Assembly (NCBI GenBank): GCA_937981555.1
Contig: CALJOK010000059.1
Span: 1 to 64,000, forward strand
DNA: 64,000 bases
Direction: 5' to 3'
DNA from: an uncultured Saprospiraceae bacterium
Lineage (GTDB): Bacteria; Bacteroidota; Bacteroidia; Chitinophagales; Saprospiraceae
Each line of letters opens with the position of its first letter. Positions within the stretch are counted from its first letter, which is position 1. Both the position numbers and the translations under genes were made by a program. The notes below the pieces were generated by a model. It ran no database searches and was not told the DNA's origin. It saw only the letters and a program-made list of their open reading frames with translations. Positions 1 through 9,307 of this stretch are shown one piece after another.

Positions 1-3000
1 ACTTTGTTTTGGACTCGTCAAAATTTCTTTACCTGTGATGTCATAAATGCGAACTTGCACTTCACTCACTTGAGGTAATTCTAGATTGATCAAGAACATT
101 CCGTCTGTTGGATTTGGCATCATGGTAATGTGTTTATCCAAACTTGGATCAAGCACACTAGTAGTCGCTTCGATAGTAATTACACTAGAAACAACCACAC
201 AACCATTGGCATCAGTAACGGTCAACAAGTAGTCACCAGGAGCTGCATTGGTCAAATCTTCATCTGTGGAAATAATATTTCCATTCAATTCCCATGCATA
301 CGTATATCCACCAACGCCACCTTCGATCGTTACACTAGCACTTCCATCATTAGAAGTCATCGTCGCTGAATTGGTTACATTATCAAGTGTCAAGATTAAT
401 TCATCAGGTTGATCCACGATGATTTCTGAACTCATTAATTCACAACCATTTGCATCTGTAATTACAACGGTATATTCATCTGCTTCTAAGTTAGTGGCAG
501 TTTGAGTTGTTTGTCCATCACTCCAAAGGAAAGAATAACCTGCTGTTCCTCCATCGACTAAGGCTGTAATTGTTCCATTAACTGCTCCAAAACAAGCTGG
601 TGCAGAAATGTCATAATCAGCACTTAATACATCAGGTTCTGCAAGCGTTGCAGTTGTTTCTAATTGACAACCAGTTGCATCTGTTACGACCAAAGTGTAT
701 GACCCTGCAGTAAGATCTATTGCAGTTTCAGTTGTTTGACCATCACTCCATAAGTAAGTGTAGCCAGCCGTTCCACCTCCGATCAAGGCAGCAAGTGATC
801 CATTCGCATCACCATTACAGGAAGGCATTACTTCATCCAATGTTTCGATATCTAAAGTATTTTCAACTGTAACCGTAAATGAACAAGTTGCTTCATTTCC
901 AGAAGCATCAGTCACTTTGTACATAATCTCAGTTGTTCCTTCTGGGAAAATTTCCCCACTTGCCAATCCACTTATCAATTCCAATGCTGGAGTTCCACAA
1001 TTATCATTAGCGGTTGGTAAATTATAAGTAACGCCATTACAACTATTTGAAACGACATTTCCAATACAAGCTATCGTTGGTGCAATTTCGTCAATAACTG
1101 TAATTGTCGCCATAGTTGAATTAGTGTTTCCAGCTCCATCAGTTACGGTCAACATTACTTCGTTTGTTCCTAAGTTAGAACAGTCAAATTGTGTTTTATC
1201 CAAATCAATATTTGAAATATTACAGTTGTCAGTACTTCCATTATCTACCAAGGCAGGTGAAAGATCAGCCATACCATTTACATCAAGTGAAATAGTTACG
1301 TCTTGAGAAATCGCTTGTGGCATAACATTATCACTAGCCGTAATTTCAACAGAAGTTGTTGTTGAACAGAAGTTTCCATCTGTAACTGTTGCCGTATAAG
1401 TCCCAGCACTTAGGCCAGTTGCAGTTGCGGTTATAGCACCCGTTGACCATTGATAAGTTAATGTTCCAATACCACCTAAAGCATCTACTGTTGCAGATCC
1501 ATCAGTTGCATTTGCACAAACCACATTTACGACATCAATCACCGAAGTCATAATTGGTGCAGGTTCTGTAATCGTTATTTCTTGCATACTTGGACAGTTA
1601 TTTCCGTCAGTAACAATTACGGTAAATGTTCCTGCTCCAAGATTGGCAACAGAACTTGTCGTAGCACCATTGCTCCATTCAAAGGTTGGAGTTCCTGACC
1701 CTTGAGTCAAAGAGGCTGTTGCTTGTCCATCATTTGCTCCATTACAACTTACATTGATTGAAGAAACGTCAGAGGCAATTGTACAAATAAATTCTTCAAT
1801 GGTAACTGTTTCTTCCGTCGTACATCCATTGGCGTCAGTAATGACAACAGTATAAGTTCCTGGTGCTAAATTTGAAATTGTTGCGTCAGTTGAACCATTA
1901 CTCCAAGCATAAGAATATCCACTTGCTCCTCCAGAAGGATTAGCAGTTGCTGAACCATTATTTCCTTGATAAGAAGATTCATTAGAAGTAGAAGCATTAC
2001 TAGAAAGTTCTAATGGTTGGTCGATCTCAACACTATAAGTTGCAGTACAATTATCTTGATCCGTAACAATTACGTTGTAGGTTCCTGCGGTAAGATCTTC
2101 AATTGAAGCTTGACTTCCACCGTTAGACCATTCGTAAGTGTAAGTTCCATTTCCACCAGAAACTTCAATAGAAGCAGCTCCATTATTATTTCCAAAACAA
2201 TTCACATTGTTAGAATTTTCTAATGCGATAGCTATAACAGGAGTTTCAGCTACAACTACTTCTGAAGAGGAAGAACAACCATTATCATTGTTGAAAACTG
2301 TTAACTGATAAGTTCCTCCAGCATTTACATTTGGATTAAGTGTAGTTCCTCCATTAATGATCGAACCATTAGAAGTTGTCCATTCGTAATTAAAGTTAGA
2401 TCCAGTAGAAGAAGCACTTCCATCCAAAATCAAAGAAGTTGTATTACAATTTAAAGTACCTCCATTACCTGCATTTGCAACAGGAAGATCAGCTGCGGCA
2501 ATCACTTCTGCATTGACAGAATTACTACATCCATTGGCTGCGTTGAAAACTACTAATGTATAAATACCTGGTTGGCTCACTTCTACAGTAAGACCTGTGC
2601 CTAAAACAGTACCCGTTGCATTTTGCCATTCGTAGGAGAAATTAGTTCCAGTTGAAGAACCTGCTCCATCAATCACAGTTGAAGAATTAGAACAATCTAT
2701 TGGTGCAGTTGCATTTGCTGCTGCAGTAGGAGCGTTGCTATCTTCATTTAGAATATAGTTGGAAGATGCAGAACATCCATTATCTGTATTGGTTACAATT
2801 AGACTGTATGTTCCAGCATTGCCTACATCAACAGTTATATTTGAACCTATTTGAGATCCATTATTATCTATCCATTGGTATTCAAAATTAGTACCTGAAG
2901 ATGAACCATTTCCATCTAGCGTTACCGTTTGAATAGCACAATTTAATTCGCTTGAACCGCTTATCGTAACATTTGGGAAATCATTACTCGCCACAACAGA

Positions 3001-6000
3001 CACTTGACTTGTCGCAGTACATCCGTTGGTAGAATTGGTCACTAATAAGTTATAAGTTCCTTCTGCGGATACCGTGATAGTTATTCCGTTTCCTACTAAT
3101 GAACCATTTGCATCTGTCCATTCGTAATTAAAGTTAGATCCAGTAGAAGAAGCACTACCATCCAAAGTAACAGAAGGAGTAGTACAATCTAATTGACCAG
3201 AATTTCCTGCATCGGCAGTTGGTGCAACATAATTTTCATCCACTTGAGTTGAAGCAGCGGAAGTACAACCATTGCTATTGTCAGTAATCATCAATTGGTA
3301 AGTTCCTGGATTTGAAACATCTAATGTAACGTTAGTCCCCATAGAATTACCATTTTGGTCAGTCCATTCGTAGGAGATATTTGTTCCTGAAGCAGAATTA
3401 CTTCCATCCAACGTAACCATAGCATTAGCGCAATCTAATGTTGCTGCTGGGCCAGGGTTAACTACAGGAGGAGATGAATCTACGGTAACAGATTCCATGG
3501 AAGAAGAAGTACAACCATTATCATTATCAGTAACAATCAAGGTGAAATCACCTGCTACAGAAACGTCAACATTATTTTCAGTTCCAATTGAGTTACCATC
3601 TTGATCTACCCATTCGTAGCTGATATTACTTCCAGAAGTAGAAGCACTTCCATCTATATTTACGGTAGAATTGGTACAAGTAATATTGGCAGAAGGTGCA
3701 ATACTTGAGGTTGGTTCATTAGTATTTTGATTAACCACAATCGAAGTTTGAGCAGTACAACCATTATCATTGTCTGTAACTAATAATTCATATGTTCCTG
3801 CTTGAGTAACATCAACAGTTGCTCCATTTCCAATGTTTGCTCCAGATGGATCAGACCATTGGAATGAACCAGATGTCGAACCTGAACTATTCAAGGTAAC
3901 TGTTGAATTATTACAATCTATTACACCATTTGTATTGGCCGATGCCGTTGGAACAGTCGTATTCTGACTTACGGTAGCGGTTGACTGATCAGTACAACCA
4001 TTATCATTATTTGTGACAACCAATGAATAATTTCCAGAACTATTGACAGTCGTGGTTGCATTAGTAGAAATAGAATTATTGTTGGAATCAAACCATTCGT
4101 AACTTAAATTATTGCTACCTGAAGAATTTGAACCATTTAACTCAACTGAACTTGTTGTACAAGTCAAAGTACCAGGAGTACCAGGATCAGCAGTTGGTGC
4201 AGTATTATTAGTATTGACTATAGTAGATGCTTCTGATGTACAATTATTGGAAGTATTTGTAACGACCAAAACATAAGTACCAGATGCGTTAATTGTAGGA
4301 TTTAAAGTAGTTCCACCTCCAGTAATATTTCCACTAGTTGTAGTCCATTGGTAAGTAAAAGTTCCACCTGTTGAAGAAGCTGAACCATTTAATGTTAATG
4401 AACTTACATTACAATTTAATTCTCCATTTGGTCCTGCATTAGCAGTAGGAGCATTGTTATTTCCTAAAACAACAACATCATCAGATTGGGAACATCCATT
4501 GGCATTATTAGAAACTATCAGGGTGTATGTTCCTGTAGCATTTACAATAGGTGTAGTAGTAGTTCCTCCAGATACGATATTCCCTGTGGTAGTTGTCCAT
4601 AGATAAGTGATATCTGCTCCTGCTGTAGAATTAGATCCATCTAAAGATATTTCTAGCGTTCCACAATCTAAATTTTGACCAGTACCTGCATTGGCCGTTG
4701 GGAAATTATAATTATCAACCACTTCTACAAAATCAATTGCTGTACAACCTGTTACAACATCTGTAACTTCAACGGCATAAGTCCCTGCAGCATCAACTAT
4801 AGGTGTTGCAGTATTTCCACCTGATTGAATATTTCCATTGGACGTTGACCAGGAGAAAGTAGAAACAGAAGAAGAACTAGTTCCACTTAAAACAGTCGTA
4901 GGATTTTGACAATCAAGTGTTCCACTTGGTCCTGCGTTTGCCGTAGGAGGTGGATTGTTCCCAATAGTCGCACTTGCAATCTCAGTACATCCATTTATAT
5001 CAGTTACTGTTGCAGTATAAAATCCTGCATACAAGTTAAATATTTGATTACTTGATGTTGGTCCATTTCCAATATCATAGGTATACCCTTGGGTACCACC
5101 ATTGGCTCCTAAGATAAGAATACCATTTCCTTGATCACAGTCGTCATTAAACCCAGTAGCAGCAAGTGTTAAAACTGGTGGTTCCGAAACGGTTGCTTGT
5201 TCTATATCTGTACATCCATTTGCATCTGTAATCGTTACAGTATATGTTCCACCTGAGAGACCAGATATATTTGGATCTGATTCTCCATTATTCCATTGAT
5301 AGGAATATCCAGGAGACCCACCTGTGCTAGAGGTTAATACCGATCCTGATGCTTGTCCATTACAACCAACGTTGGTAACATTACTAATTGAAATTTCTAC
5401 TTCTGAACTTGGTCCAGTAACGTCAAAAGGCCCTAGTTCAATAAAGTGTCCTTGCCCCTCTGTTACCGTAACACTATAAGAACCAGTAGTTACTCCAGAT
5501 AAATTCTGAGAGGTACTTCCATTACTCCATAAATAAGAACTAGAACTATATCCACCAGAAGTAGTCACACTAACTTCTCCATTATTCTCGCCATAACAAT
5601 TTTCATTAGACGTTACTTGTCCAGATCCTTCTAGCGAACAACTGGTAATCCAGTTGTACCAAGTTGAAACTCCAGGTTGCCCAACTTCATATGTTTTTCG
5701 ATCAGGACAAACACTATATAAGGTTGGGAAAAAATTAATATTATAATCATTATTGACAGAAGGTCCATTACTACCCGTTAGGTTAATAATTGGGTAAGAT
5801 ACTCCTACAGTCCAATCACCTATGGTTCCGCCAGAACAAGTCGACAATCCATAAATACATGGCTCACTAGTACCATAATCTGCTTCAATCATCAAAACCA
5901 TGACTTCATCCGTCCCATTAGGTCCGCGTGAATTATAAAGGTCTTCCAAAACATGAGTTTGGTGATAAGTCCAACATGGTCCACACCATGTAGCAGAGAA

Positions 6001-6171
6001 ATCTAACACAACAGTTTTACCTGCATCTAGATAATCATATAAGGTATGTGTATTACCATCTAGATCGGTTAAGGTAAAGTCGGGTGCGATTGACCCATTA
6101 GCGAGTTGTGAAAAAGATGTAGTTGAATAAAATAATAACAAGACGAGAAGGGAGGTAAACTTCATTTTCAT
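1..6171 (-). CDS. Giant secreted thioredoxin-fold / SprB-PKD-HYR repeat protein with T9SS sorting domain (partial, 3' end off the left edge)
   Basis: An open minus-strand frame runs from an ATG at 6171 (second in-frame ATG at 6165) to the window edge, 2057 codons without a stop. The N-terminus is a signal peptide ending near TTSFSQ. A thioredoxin/redoxin domain follows, with the active-site motif WCGPCW at residues 62-67. From about residue 175 come roughly 23 Ig-like repeats: three SprB-type units (ending in motifs such as TVTITDANGC), then at least eleven PKD-like units with an AGxxGxLxC...GS.S...YEW pattern (about 4960-2240), then about four SprB-type, a cadherin-like unit (about 1330-1090), a HYR-like unit (about 1090-840) and three more SprB-type. 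A T9SS type A sorting domain begins near residue 2018 (MPNPTDGMFLI) and is cut by the edge, probably 30 or so residues short. SprB-type repeats are known from gliding adhesins. The role here, perhaps a surface adhesin with a redox or folding head, is inference. Confidence 0.9.
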   Translation of the reverse strand, partial: MKMKFTSLLVLLLFYSTTSFSQLANGSIAPDFTLTDLDGNTHTLYDYLDAGKTVVLDFSATWCGPCWTYHQTHVLEDLYNSRGPNGTDEVMVLMIEADYGTSEPCIYGLSTCSGGTIGDWTVGVSYPIINLTGSNGPSVNNDYNINFFPTLYSVCPDRKTYEVGQPGVSTWYNWITSCSLEGSGQVTSNENCYGENNGEVSVTTSGGYSSSSYLWSNGSTSQNLSGVTTGSYSVTVTEGQGHFIELGPFDVTGPSSEVEISISNVTNVGCNGQASGSVLTSSTGGSPGYSYQWNNGESDPNISGLSGGTYTVTITDANGCTDIEQATVSEPPVLTLAATGFNDDCDQGNGILILGANGGTQGYTYDIGNGPTSSNQIFNLYAGFYTATVTDINGCTEIASATIGNNPPPTANAGPSGTLDCQNPTTVLSGTSSSSVSTFSWSTSNGNIQSGGNTATPIVDAAGTYAVEVTDVVTGCTAIDFVEVVDNYNFPTANAGTGQNLDCGTLEISLDGSNSTAGADITYLWTTTTGNIVSGGTTTTPIVNATGTYTLIVSNNANGCSQSDDVVVLGNNNAPTANAGPNGELNCNVSSLTLNGSASSTGGTFTYQWTTTSGNITGGGTTLNPTINASGTYVLVVTNTSNNCTSEASTIVNTNNTAPTADPGTPGTLTCTTSSVELNGSNSSGSNNLSYEWFDSNNNSISTNATTTVNSSGNYSLVVTNNDNGCTDQSTATVSQNTTVPTASANTNGVIDCNNSTVTLNSSGSTSGSFQWSDPSGANIGNGATVDVTQAGTYELLVTDNDNGCTAQTSIVVNQNTNEPTSSIAPSANITCTNSTVNIDGSASTSGSNISYEWVDQDGNSIGTENNVDVSVAGDFTLIVTDNDNGCTSSSMESVTVDSSPPVVNPGPAATLDCANAMVTLDGSNSASGTNISYEWTDQNGNSMGTNVTLDVSNPGTYQLMITDNSNGCTSAASTQVDENYVAPTADAGNSGQLDCTTPSVTLDGSASSTGSNFNYEWTDANGSLVGNGITITVSAEGTYNLLVTNSTNGCTATSQVSVVASNDFPNVTISGSSELNCAIQTVTLDGNGSSSGTNFEYQWIDNNGSQIGSNITVDVGNAGTYSLIVTNTDNGCSASSNYILNEDSNAPTAAANATAPIDCSNSSTVIDGAGSSTGTNFSYEWQNATGTVLGTGLTVEVSQPGIYTLVVFNAANGCSNSVNAEVIAAADLPVANAGNGGTLNCNTTSLILDGSASSTGSNFNYEWTTSNGSIINGGTTLNPNVNAGGTYQLTVFNNDNGCSSSSEVVVAETPVIAIALENSNNVNCFGNNNGAASIEVSGGNGTYTYEWSNGGSQASIEDLTAGTYNVIVTDQDNCTATYSVEIDQPLELSSNASTSNESSYQGNNGSATANPSGGASGYSYAWSNGSTDATISNLAPGTYTVVITDANGCTTEETVTIEEFICTIASDVSSINVSCNGANDGQATASLTQGSGTPTFEWSNGATTSSVANLGAGTFTVIVTDGNNCPSMQEITITEPAPIMTSVIDVVNVVCANATDGSATVDALGGIGTLTYQWSTGAITATATGLSAGTYTATVTDGNFCSTTTSVEITASDNVMPQAISQDVTISLDVNGMADLSPALVDNGSTDNCNISNIDLDKTQFDCSNLGTNEVMLTVTDGAGNTNSTMATITVIDEIAPTIACIGNVVSNSCNGVTYNLPTANDNCGTPALELISGLASGEIFPEGTTEIMYKVTDASGNEATCSFTVTVENTLDIETLDEVMPSCNGDANGSLAALIGGGTAGYTYLWSDGQTTETAIDLTAGSYTLVVTDATGCQLETTATLAEPDVLSADYDISAPACFGAVNGTITALVDGGTAGYSFLWSDGQTTQTATNLEADEYTVVITDANGCELMSSEIIVDQPDELILTLDNVTNSATMTSNDGSASVTIEGGVGGYTYAWELNGNIISTDEDLTNAAPGDYLLTVTDANGCVVVSSVITIEATTSVLDPSLDKHITMMPNPTDGMFLINLELPQVSEVQVRIYDITGKEILTSPKQS

Positions 6172-6570
6172 TGTGCAATGTTTTTAATTGGTAATAGAAA
6201 AAGTAAACAATGTAAAAAACGAAGGCTTTACATTGAAAGGTGTTGTTTTAAACAGGTATAAAATTTAGTTTTTAGAATGATTCTACAGATTGGGAAGATG
6301 TAGAATTAAGTTTAAAGTTAAGAAAAATGTCTGCTAAAATACAAAAACAACAAATATTATTTTAATAATATGTTAGGATACCTTGTAATAGTCTGATGAT
6401 CTTGTGAAGTGCGGAGGAATCAAGGAGATCTTATCCTTATTGGATAAAATAAAAAGGGATATCAAGGAGAGTATAAAGCAAAAGAAAGTGGTTTTCAATC
6501 ACATTGATTGAAAACCACTTTTTTTCTAAAAAAATTACATTAGCCTATGAAGTGATTTTTATAAAAAATA
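6172..6570. other. Intergenic region upstream of the giant repeat gene
   Basis: About 400 AT-rich bases between the start of the giant gene and the stop of the FnIII-like gene, both on the minus strand. It must hold the promoter of the giant gene, but I see no clean TAnnTTTG match. A small hairpin (TTATCC / GGATAA) lies near 6430-6446 and a strong terminator hairpin at 6485-6521. I see no gene. Confidence 0.6.
6485..6521 (-). terminator. Terminator hairpin after the FnIII-like gene
   Basis: A perfect 17-bp stem (6485-6501 with 6505-6521) encloses a 3-base loop, with T-rich sequence on both flanks. It lies about 50 bases after the stop of the minus-strand gene at 6571, so it most likely ends that transcript. 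It also insulates the giant gene downstream. Confidence 0.8.
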
Positions 6571-7182
6571 TTATTCGTGGATGCTGAGTATAGTTTCAGG
6601 CTGTCCAATGATACCTGAAATAGATGCACTCCAAGGACTATATCCATGAGAGTTTCCTATTCTCATTTGCATATATAATTTTTCGCTACGAGGAAGTCCC
6701 ATCACTTTGATCGTTCGAGAGCGATGAGCACCAAACCATTCCCAATTTTTTTCATCTCTTGAAATTCTTACCTCGTAAATATCAGCGTTCGGATCATTAT
6801 CGCATTTTACGATTACCATCCCTTCGATGCCATTGGTAGCAGCAGATACATTTTTGACTAATGCAACCAGTCCCTTGGCCTGAGCCTTCGCAGTCAATAT
6901 GAATCCAGTAGATTGCAATGCCGCTATATCCATGGCAGCTTTCCATTCTACGTATAATGAAAAGATAAATAATGCATTATTGGCAGCTATTCTATTTTCT
7001 TTCTTCACCGCAGTATTAGCCATATTGCGCAAGTTACGAGGAGGAATAGAAGCGACAAATTTGTCAAATGTAGTCACAAACATTGCCAACTGTTTGGCAG
7101 CATCTGGGAAAAAAACATTTTTGGTCATCGATAGAATTATCCCTTGAGAGAAGTCGATAAACTTCGAATCAGAGTAATTCAT
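6571..7182 (-). CDS. Fibronectin type III-like protein, about 203 aa
   Basis: Two starts are possible: 7209 (212 aa) and 7182 (MNYSDSKFIDF, 203 aa). I prefer 7182 because an AAAAAGG stretch lies just upstream. The first 100 residues are predicted helical and Ala/Lys-rich. The second half has FnIII features: VRISRDEKNWEWFG, then GLPRSEKLYMQMRIGN, then GYSPWS. Small cytoplasmic proteins with a helical N-terminus and one FnIII domain are common in Bacteroidota and lack a known function. There is no signal peptide. It has its own strong terminator and a long AT-rich upstream region, so it is probably monocistronic. Confidence 0.7.
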   Translation of the reverse strand: MNYSDSKFIDFSQGIILSMTKNVFFPDAAKQLAMFVTTFDKFVASIPPRNLRNMANTAVKKENRIAANNALFIFSLYVEWKAAMDIAALQSTGFILTAKAQAKGLVALVKNVSAATNGIEGMVIVKCDNDPNADIYEVRISRDEKNWEWFGAHRSRTIKVMGLPRSEKLYMQMRIGNSHGYSPWSASISGIIGQPETILSIHE

Positions 7183-7616
7183 AAATGACCTTTTTATTCG
7201 TGTTATCATATGATTGTATTTTAAAAGGTTTGTAAAATAAAATTAGGCTAACAAATATTTAAATCTCATATATTATTCCAAAAATAGTTAATATGATAAA
7301 TTCACTCCTGAGGTAACGGTTAAGTAATATGCTAAAGCCTAATGACATCAAGGATTTTAAACGCATTTTTTATATTAAAAAAAAATAATATTTTTTCTTG
7401 AAGAGGGTTTTTTAGATGAAATTTGGTCAAAAAAAAACGATCACTAAAAAAGATATGGATAGGCAAATAAAAAATATGGGTATACAAATCTTTTTTTTAA
7501 ACAAAAAATGAGACGGAATGACTATGCAAAACGATTTTGTTGGTAGGCAAATGTTTTCTTTGAATGGGGTTAAAGTTTGTTGGAAGGGGCAAAATTTCCT
7601 TAGCCACATTTTATGG

Positions 7617-7723
7617 CTTCTAAATGGTTATGGAAATGTTTTTGTTGGGGGAAATTTGAGTTGGTTTGGTAGGACAAAATGTTATTATGAATACTATAAA
7701 CTTCTAAATGGTTATGGAAATGT
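7617..7723. repeat. Pair of 23-base direct repeats, 84 bases apart
   Basis: The same 23 bases start at 7617 and 7701. The sequence following each copy is also related (AAATTTGAGTTGG against AAATAAGTTGGG), so the repeat unit was probably about 84 bases and has decayed. Its nature is unknown. Confidence 0.6.
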
Positions 7724-8042
7724 ATATTGGATGGGAAAAATAAGTTGGGTTGGGTATGGGAAAGTTTTTTGGAAGGATGGTAATTAAATATTTCTGAGAA
7801 GGGCAGGAGTGAAAATTCATCCAAAGCTTCCACTTTTAAAACTCCTCACTTGTTTGTGTCTGTGGTGTTTTCTATTACTTTATCAAACGAAAGCAGGAGC
7901 TTTCTTGAATGCTTGAAACTGCCACGGAGTAACAATTCCAGCGTTTGTGCTTTTTGTTACCTCTGTTTTTTAGAGGAGGGGCCAGCGGTTTTCAAAACGA
8001 TTTTGGTGAAATGATTTTTATTTTATTCTATTTCTTTATACG

Positions 8043-8050
8043 TAAATTTG
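8043..8050 (+). promoter_or_regulatory. Candidate -7 element for the Cys-rich lipoprotein gene
   Basis: TAAATTTG fits the Bacteroidota -7 consensus TAnnTTTG exactly. It sits 85 bases before the ATG at 8136. I see no good TTG at the expected -33 distance. A (TAT)6 run at 8059-8076 would fall at or just after the transcription start. Confidence 0.4.
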
Positions 8051-8058
8051 ATTTTCCA

Positions 8059-8076
8059 TATTATTATTATTATTAT
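8059..8076 (+). repeat. Trinucleotide run (TAT)6 in the leader of the lipoprotein gene
   Basis: Six consecutive TAT units lie between the candidate -7 element and the start codon at 8136. Such runs can change length by slippage. Whether this one affects expression is unknown. Confidence 0.6.
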
Positions 8077-8135
8077 TACATAATTTATCGATAAACAACA
8101 AAATTTTATTAAATCACCTTTTAAACGTTCATTTT

Positions 8136-8912
8136 ATGAAAACATTAATTTACTTCTCATCTCTTACTCTAATGGTCTTTTTCACTTATTCTTCTTGTAA
8201 ACAAAGTTCTAATATTATTGAAAAAGATTATTCTTTAGATTCTGCAACAGAAATTATTAACAAATTTAATGAAGGAAAATCATCAAGTGAAATGGCTATT
8301 TATAAAAAAGCCTCCATTGAAATTGTAACTACTAAAAAGGAAATTGTTCTTTTTGTAAAAGAAGCCAATAGACAAGATCAAATGTATATTTTACAACAAG
8401 ATCCTTCAAGTAAAAAGAAAATTATTAGAGAAACTATAGAGTCTGCTGAAATTTTATTTTTCCATAGGCACTTATTAATTAATTCTACAGAGAAAGATTT
8501 AAGATTATATTTTTCAGTTGATGAAACCATTCCTAGTTATCTATCTAACCTAAATGTTGGAATAATTTCAAAAGGCTATGGTCTTGTCCAACAAAAAGGT
8601 ATAAAATTATTATATGATTCTATTGATGTATTTCATGATATTTTATCAGTTTATACTGTAATGAAGAGAACTGTTGAAAATCAGACAAATATAAGAACTG
8701 ATGGAGAAGGAACAATTGAAGCGGCCCTGGAATGTGGCTGTTGTTCTCCTACAACACTTAGTGTATGTGAAAGTCTTGAAGCAGGAGATTGTGATAGTGG
8801 GGGAGGTGGTTCAACTAGTTGTTCTATTTCATTAGATGATGGAAGTTCATGTTCAACAACTTGCTCAGGATCTAACGAATCATGTTGTAATAATACATCA
8901 AATGATAATTAA
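8136..8912 (+). CDS. Lipoprotein with Cys-rich Gly/Ser tail, unknown function
   Basis: 258 aa. The N-terminus MKTLIYFSSLTLMVFFTYSSC is a lipoprotein signal with the acylated Cys at residue 21. The middle (about 25-190) is charged and matches no family I recognise. The last 65 residues change character sharply: a CGCC cluster, then Cys every few residues in a Gly/Ser background (GGGGSTSCSISLDDGSSC), ending near ESCCNN. At least a dozen Cys in the tail suggest disulfides or metal binding outside the cytoplasm (inference). The gene stands alone between its promoter and a terminator at 8943. A bacteriocin-like precursor is unlikely given the lipobox and length. Confidence 0.75.
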   Translation: MKTLIYFSSLTLMVFFTYSSCKQSSNIIEKDYSLDSATEIINKFNEGKSSSEMAIYKKASIEIVTTKKEIVLFVKEANRQDQMYILQQDPSSKKKIIRETIESAEILFFHRHLLINSTEKDLRLYFSVDETIPSYLSNLNVGIISKGYGLVQQKGIKLLYDSIDVFHDILSVYTVMKRTVENQTNIRTDGEGTIEAALECGCCSPTTLSVCESLEAGDCDSGGGGSTSCSISLDDGSSCSTTCSGSNESCCNNTSNDN

Positions 8913-8942
8913 TTAACTGGATAACGATTATTAAAAGGCAAG

Positions 8943-8972
8943 AGGGATTCACAATTATATGGAATCCCTTTT
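8943..8972 (+). terminator. Terminator after the Cys-rich lipoprotein gene
   Basis: An 8-bp stem (AGGGATTC with GAATCCCT) closes an 11-base loop and is followed by a short T run, 30 bases after the stop. Confidence 0.7.
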
Positions 8973-8975
8973 GTC

Positions 8976-9307
8976 ATTTATGTTTCATTGTTTTATTTAA
9001 TTATGCAATGGTGCCTACCCGCTGTCCAATACAAAGTTACCAACCAATTAAAAAGCTGTGTTTCTCGTGTTGACTTAAAGTCAACATACGGCAAAAGGAA
9101 ACGGACTCCGTCCGACAGTCTACAAGGACAGCAAGAGTTAATAAATTAATATGTGCATATTGTACTAGTTTTGTGTCTCAGAGTATTGGTTTTTTATTCA
9201 AGTTAGTTTATTTATTTTTTGTCAACAAACTTTTACGTTGGCAACTTCATTATATGTTTGTAGGTTAGTGGGTGCTTTGGCATTCTCCCACCGGGGAGGC
9301 ATGGCTG
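8976..9307. other. Palindrome-rich spacer, GC-richer than its surroundings
   Basis: No gene. The sequence holds several inverted repeats: TTGACTT/AAGTCAA near 9069-9085, GGACTCCGTCC near 9106, and a GGTGGG-like arm pairing with CTCCCACC near 9270-9290. ACCCGCTGTC at 9017-9026 recurs at 10364-10373. GCTGTCCAATACAAAGT at 9021-9037 recurs inverted with one change at 9839-9855. The spacer sits 3' of the small gene at 9308. Confidence 0.5.

Larger units (their letters stand above)
7183..8135. other. Long gene-poor region with degenerate direct repeats
   Basis: About 950 bases without a convincing gene. From about 7500 to 7800 the plus strand is strongly G/T-rich and C-poor. Within it a 23-base sequence (CTTCTAAATGGTTATGGAAA plus TGT) occurs at 7617-7639 and again at 7701-7723, 84 bases apart. 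An 89-codon frame at 7518-7787 crosses the repeats (LLNGYGNV twice, 28 residues apart) but has no initiation signal or recognisable family. The 7840-7990 part is more balanced in base composition, with a small hairpin (GAAAGC / GCTTTC). The last 100 bases hold the promoter of the next gene. Confidence 0.5.

Noticed and set aside
130-369. Plus-strand ORF inside the giant minus-strand gene
   Set aside because: Antisense shadow of the repeat gene, no domain or signal.
2240-4960. CRISPR-like periodic repeats (~247 bases)
   Set aside because: The period is too long and continuous, spacing is coding-repeat size, units differ, and the frame is open through the block.
7518-7787. Plus-strand ORF of 89 codons
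   Set aside because: No initiation signal, no family match, and the frame falls in a repeat with skewed composition. Kept only as a repeat observation.
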